Assembly: GCA_030156305.1 (NCBI GenBank)
Contig: JASGMZ010000044.1
Span: 1 to 14,954 of the forward strand
Source of the DNA: Bacteroidales bacterium
GTDB taxonomy: Bacteria > Bacteroidota > Bacteroidia > Bacteroidales > UBA12077
Direction of reading: 5' to 3'
DNA: 14,954 nucleotides
Positions 13,338 to 14,954 of the stretch are shown one piece after another. Numbering within the stretch: position 1 is the first letter of the stretch; every line of letters starts with the position of its first letter. A program made the position numbers and the translations under genes. The notes beneath the pieces were generated by a model that was given only the letters and a program-made list of their open reading frames with translations, was not told the DNA's origin and did no database searches.

Positions 13338-14699
13338 TTATTTAGTCCGCCTGTCTAAGGGCAATCGAACAATAAATCTACTACCCTTGCCCGGTTCTGA
13401 AACCACTTTGATCTCCCCACCGATTTTTTCCAGATTCTCTTTAACCACATACAGTCCAATACCATCGCCCAAAGCACCACTGGCATTTGCCCCTCGGAAA
13501 TAAACATCAAAGATCTTTATTTGTTCTTCCTTCGGAATACCTTTTCCGTTATCCTCAACAACAATATCCAAGAAACTGTCTTCTGTAAAATAATTAACTG
13601 TAACTGCTCCCCCAGCTTCGGTAAACTTATAAGCATTTGTTAAGAGATTATAAATGGCCTGACTCACTTTGTAACGATCCGTTTCGACAAGAATTTTCTG
13701 ATGATTTAAAAGCTTTAACTCAATATTCTTCTTTTCAAACTGCATTTTTAATCCGCTAACAATCTGCTTAATCAGCTGACCAATATCAACTGATTCAAAA
13801 TTGACCGAATCGACTTCTTTCTGAGCATCAATCATATTGCTCATATTACTGATAATTGAAGTAATATGCTCAATTTGGGTTTCGCAGATCTTTATTTCAT
13901 CGGGATTCAACTCGATAATACCATCCTGAAATCCTTCCAAATGTGTTTTTAGGATTGTAAGCGGGGTTCGCGTTTGATGAATCAGCTCATCAATCAGTTT
14001 TTTACGGCTGGTCTGTTTCATTTTAAGCCGGACATTTAATGTATCCAAACTGCTTTGTATCGTACGGATTTCTTTAATCCTGGATTTTGGTATTTCACTT
14101 GAATTCCCCAGATCAATATCGATTGCCTGTTGCGCGGTCAGCCATAAATCCTTACTCATTCGTCGACTAATAAAAATGCCAACAAGTAGGATCAGGGTAA
14201 AGACAATTCCAAACGAAATCAGCCCACTACCGGCTAAAGACAGCATGAATTTTTTTGCCTCCAGAGAATTACTGATTGAGCTGTAACGGGTAATAATAAG
14301 TTGTCCAACTACTAGACCATCAGCCATTATCTCATGTGTATCGACTTCCTCCGCCTGCGTCTGAACAACGCGCCCCATCATACCACTCATCATGGGCATA
14401 GTTTCATTGCCAACCTCGCCCAGTAAATTACCATCTGCATCATAGAGTTTTATTTCCTTTATCGGGTCACTCAAATGAGATTCCAGCTGCATATTAATCT
14501 GCTGTTGGGAATAGGTATTTTCCAGCAATACTTTTTTTGACAATTCTTCCAGCTGGGAAACATGCTCGTCATAACTATCAGTCGAATAGTCAATAAATGT
14601 TCGATTAATCAAAATACCAAACACAAGCGAATTGATAGCCACTGATAAAACAACAGCCAAAATAAGCACCATCATCCACTGTCTTCTGATACTGATCAT
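13338..14699 (-). CDS. Sensor histidine kinase (HisKA/HATPase)
   Basis: This is a 453-residue membrane kinase. Helix 1 is at about 8-31 and helix 2 at about 155-178; between them lies an extracytoplasmic sensor domain of about 120 residues. A short HAMP-like linker leads to the HisKA dimerisation domain with His241 (LIHQTRTPLTIL) as the phosphorylation site. The ATP-binding domain has the N-box NLLTNAYKF (351-359), G1 DNGKGIP (383-389) and G2 GDGIGLYV (411-418). It autophosphorylates and passes phosphate to the response regulator encoded just upstream, whose stop overlaps this start by four bases (ATGA). The sensor domain contains a methionine-rich patch, ETMPMMSGMMGR (99-110), unlike the rest of the domain. 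The stimulus is unknown; antibiotic, peptide or metal stress are usual for such kinases. No terminator is evident after it. Confidence 0.94.
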   Translation of the reverse strand: MISIRRQWMMVLILAVVLSVAINSLVFGILINRTFIDYSTDSYDEHVSQLEELSKKVLLENTYSQQQINMQLESHLSDPIKEIKLYDADGNLLGEVGNETMPMMSGMMGRVVQTQAEEVDTHEIMADGLVVGQLIITRYSSISNSLEAKKFMLSLAGSGLISFGIVFTLILLVGIFISRRMSKDLWLTAQQAIDIDLGNSSEIPKSRIKEIRTIQSSLDTLNVRLKMKQTSRKKLIDELIHQTRTPLTILKTHLEGFQDGIIELNPDEIKICETQIEHITSIISNMSNMIDAQKEVDSVNFESVDIGQLIKQIVSGLKMQFEKKNIELKLLNHQKILVETDRYKVSQAIYNLLTNAYKFTEAGGAVTVNYFTEDSFLDIVVEDNGKGIPKEEQIKIFDVYFRGANASGALGDGIGLYVVKENLEKIGGEIKVVSEPGKGSRFIVRLPLDRRTK

Positions 14700-14954
14700 T
14701 TTGCACCACCAAAAATATAACCGGCACCATATTTTGTCCTAAGAAGCCGTGGATCTTTCGGGTTTTTCTCTATTTTCTGACGAATCCGTTTAATGTAACT
14801 GTCGATATTACGATCATACCCCTCATAACTCGAGCCGTATGCCAGTTCAATCAGCTGTTCTCGGGATAAAACCTGTCCCTGATGATTAAATAATACCAGC
14901 AGCAAACTGTATTCAGCTGAAGTGATCTCAATCTCTTCTTCGCCGCGATAAAGT
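14696..14954 (-). CDS. OmpR-family response regulator, C-terminal fragment
   Basis: About 85 codons of the C-terminal winged-helix DNA-binding domain are visible. The frame continues past the right edge of the window, where the receiver domain must lie. The sequence LYRGEEEIEITSAEYSLLLV, then LSREQLIELAYGS, RNIDSYIKRIRQKIE and LLRTKYGAGYIF is the standard Trans_reg_C pattern: an 'LT..E..LL' helix, a recognition helix with 'vdvhI..LR.Ki', and the wing 'i.TvrG.GY.f'. The stop codon overlaps the kinase start in ATGA, showing a coupled two-component pair. Its target genes are not identifiable here, though either flanking transport locus is possible. Confidence 0.93.
   Translation of the reverse strand, partial: LYRGEEEIEITSAEYSLLLVLFNHQGQVLSREQLIELAYGSSYEGYDRNIDSYIKRIRQKIEKNPKDPRLLRTKYGAGYIFGGAK

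Overview
The window looks like chromosomal DNA of an anaerobic low-to-moderate-GC Firmicute, probably of the clostridial/Eubacteriaceae type (for example an Acetobacterium-like acetogen). This is an inference from strong AGGAGG-type ribosome binding sites, AT-rich promoters with A-tracts, and the gene families present: Amt/GlnK, AzlCD with an XRE-cupin regulator, MATE, a MacB-like fused ABC protein, a CGGC-domain relic and an OmpR/HisKA pair. I see no insertion sequence, phage gene, CRISPR array, tRNA or rRNA.

Layout. (1) 1-187 is the 3' end of an HxlR-type regulator. (2) 188-2273 is a nitrogen module: a strong consensus promoter, a leader of about 300 nt with several competing hairpins, an ammonium channel gene (amt), its PII partner (glnK) and a bidirectional terminator. 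(3) 2323-4009 is a divergent unit: an XRE-cupin regulator on the minus strand facing azlC-azlD on the plus strand, which encode a two-component branched-chain amino-acid exporter. The short gap holds a good promoter and a repeated 11-bp motif. (4) 4065-5512, minus strand: a nitroreductase-fold protein and a sirtuin whose catalytic His is replaced by Gln. (5) 5662-11870, minus strand: a six-gene run encoding a DUF4405-like small membrane protein, an alpha/beta hydrolase, a MATE exporter, a fused ABC ATPase-permease, a small membrane protein and a lipoprotein. A TetR-type repressor gene (12110-12670) is divergent from it. Several repeated half-sites lie between the two, on top of both predicted promoters. 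(6) 12671-13305 holds a compound hairpin and a decayed CGGC-domain gene. (7) 13338-14954, minus strand: a sensor histidine kinase and the 3' end of its OmpR-type response regulator gene.

How the genes may work together. Amt and GlnK form the usual ammonium uptake and control pair, though this GlnK lacks the modifiable T-loop tyrosine and the leader RNA suggests post-initiation control. The TetR unit looks like a ligand-induced detoxification and efflux operon: a hydrolase to act on a small molecule, two different exporters to expel it, and three membrane or surface proteins. The most unusual items are the Gln-for-His sirtuin, the structured amt leader, and the combination of genes in the TetR-controlled operon.
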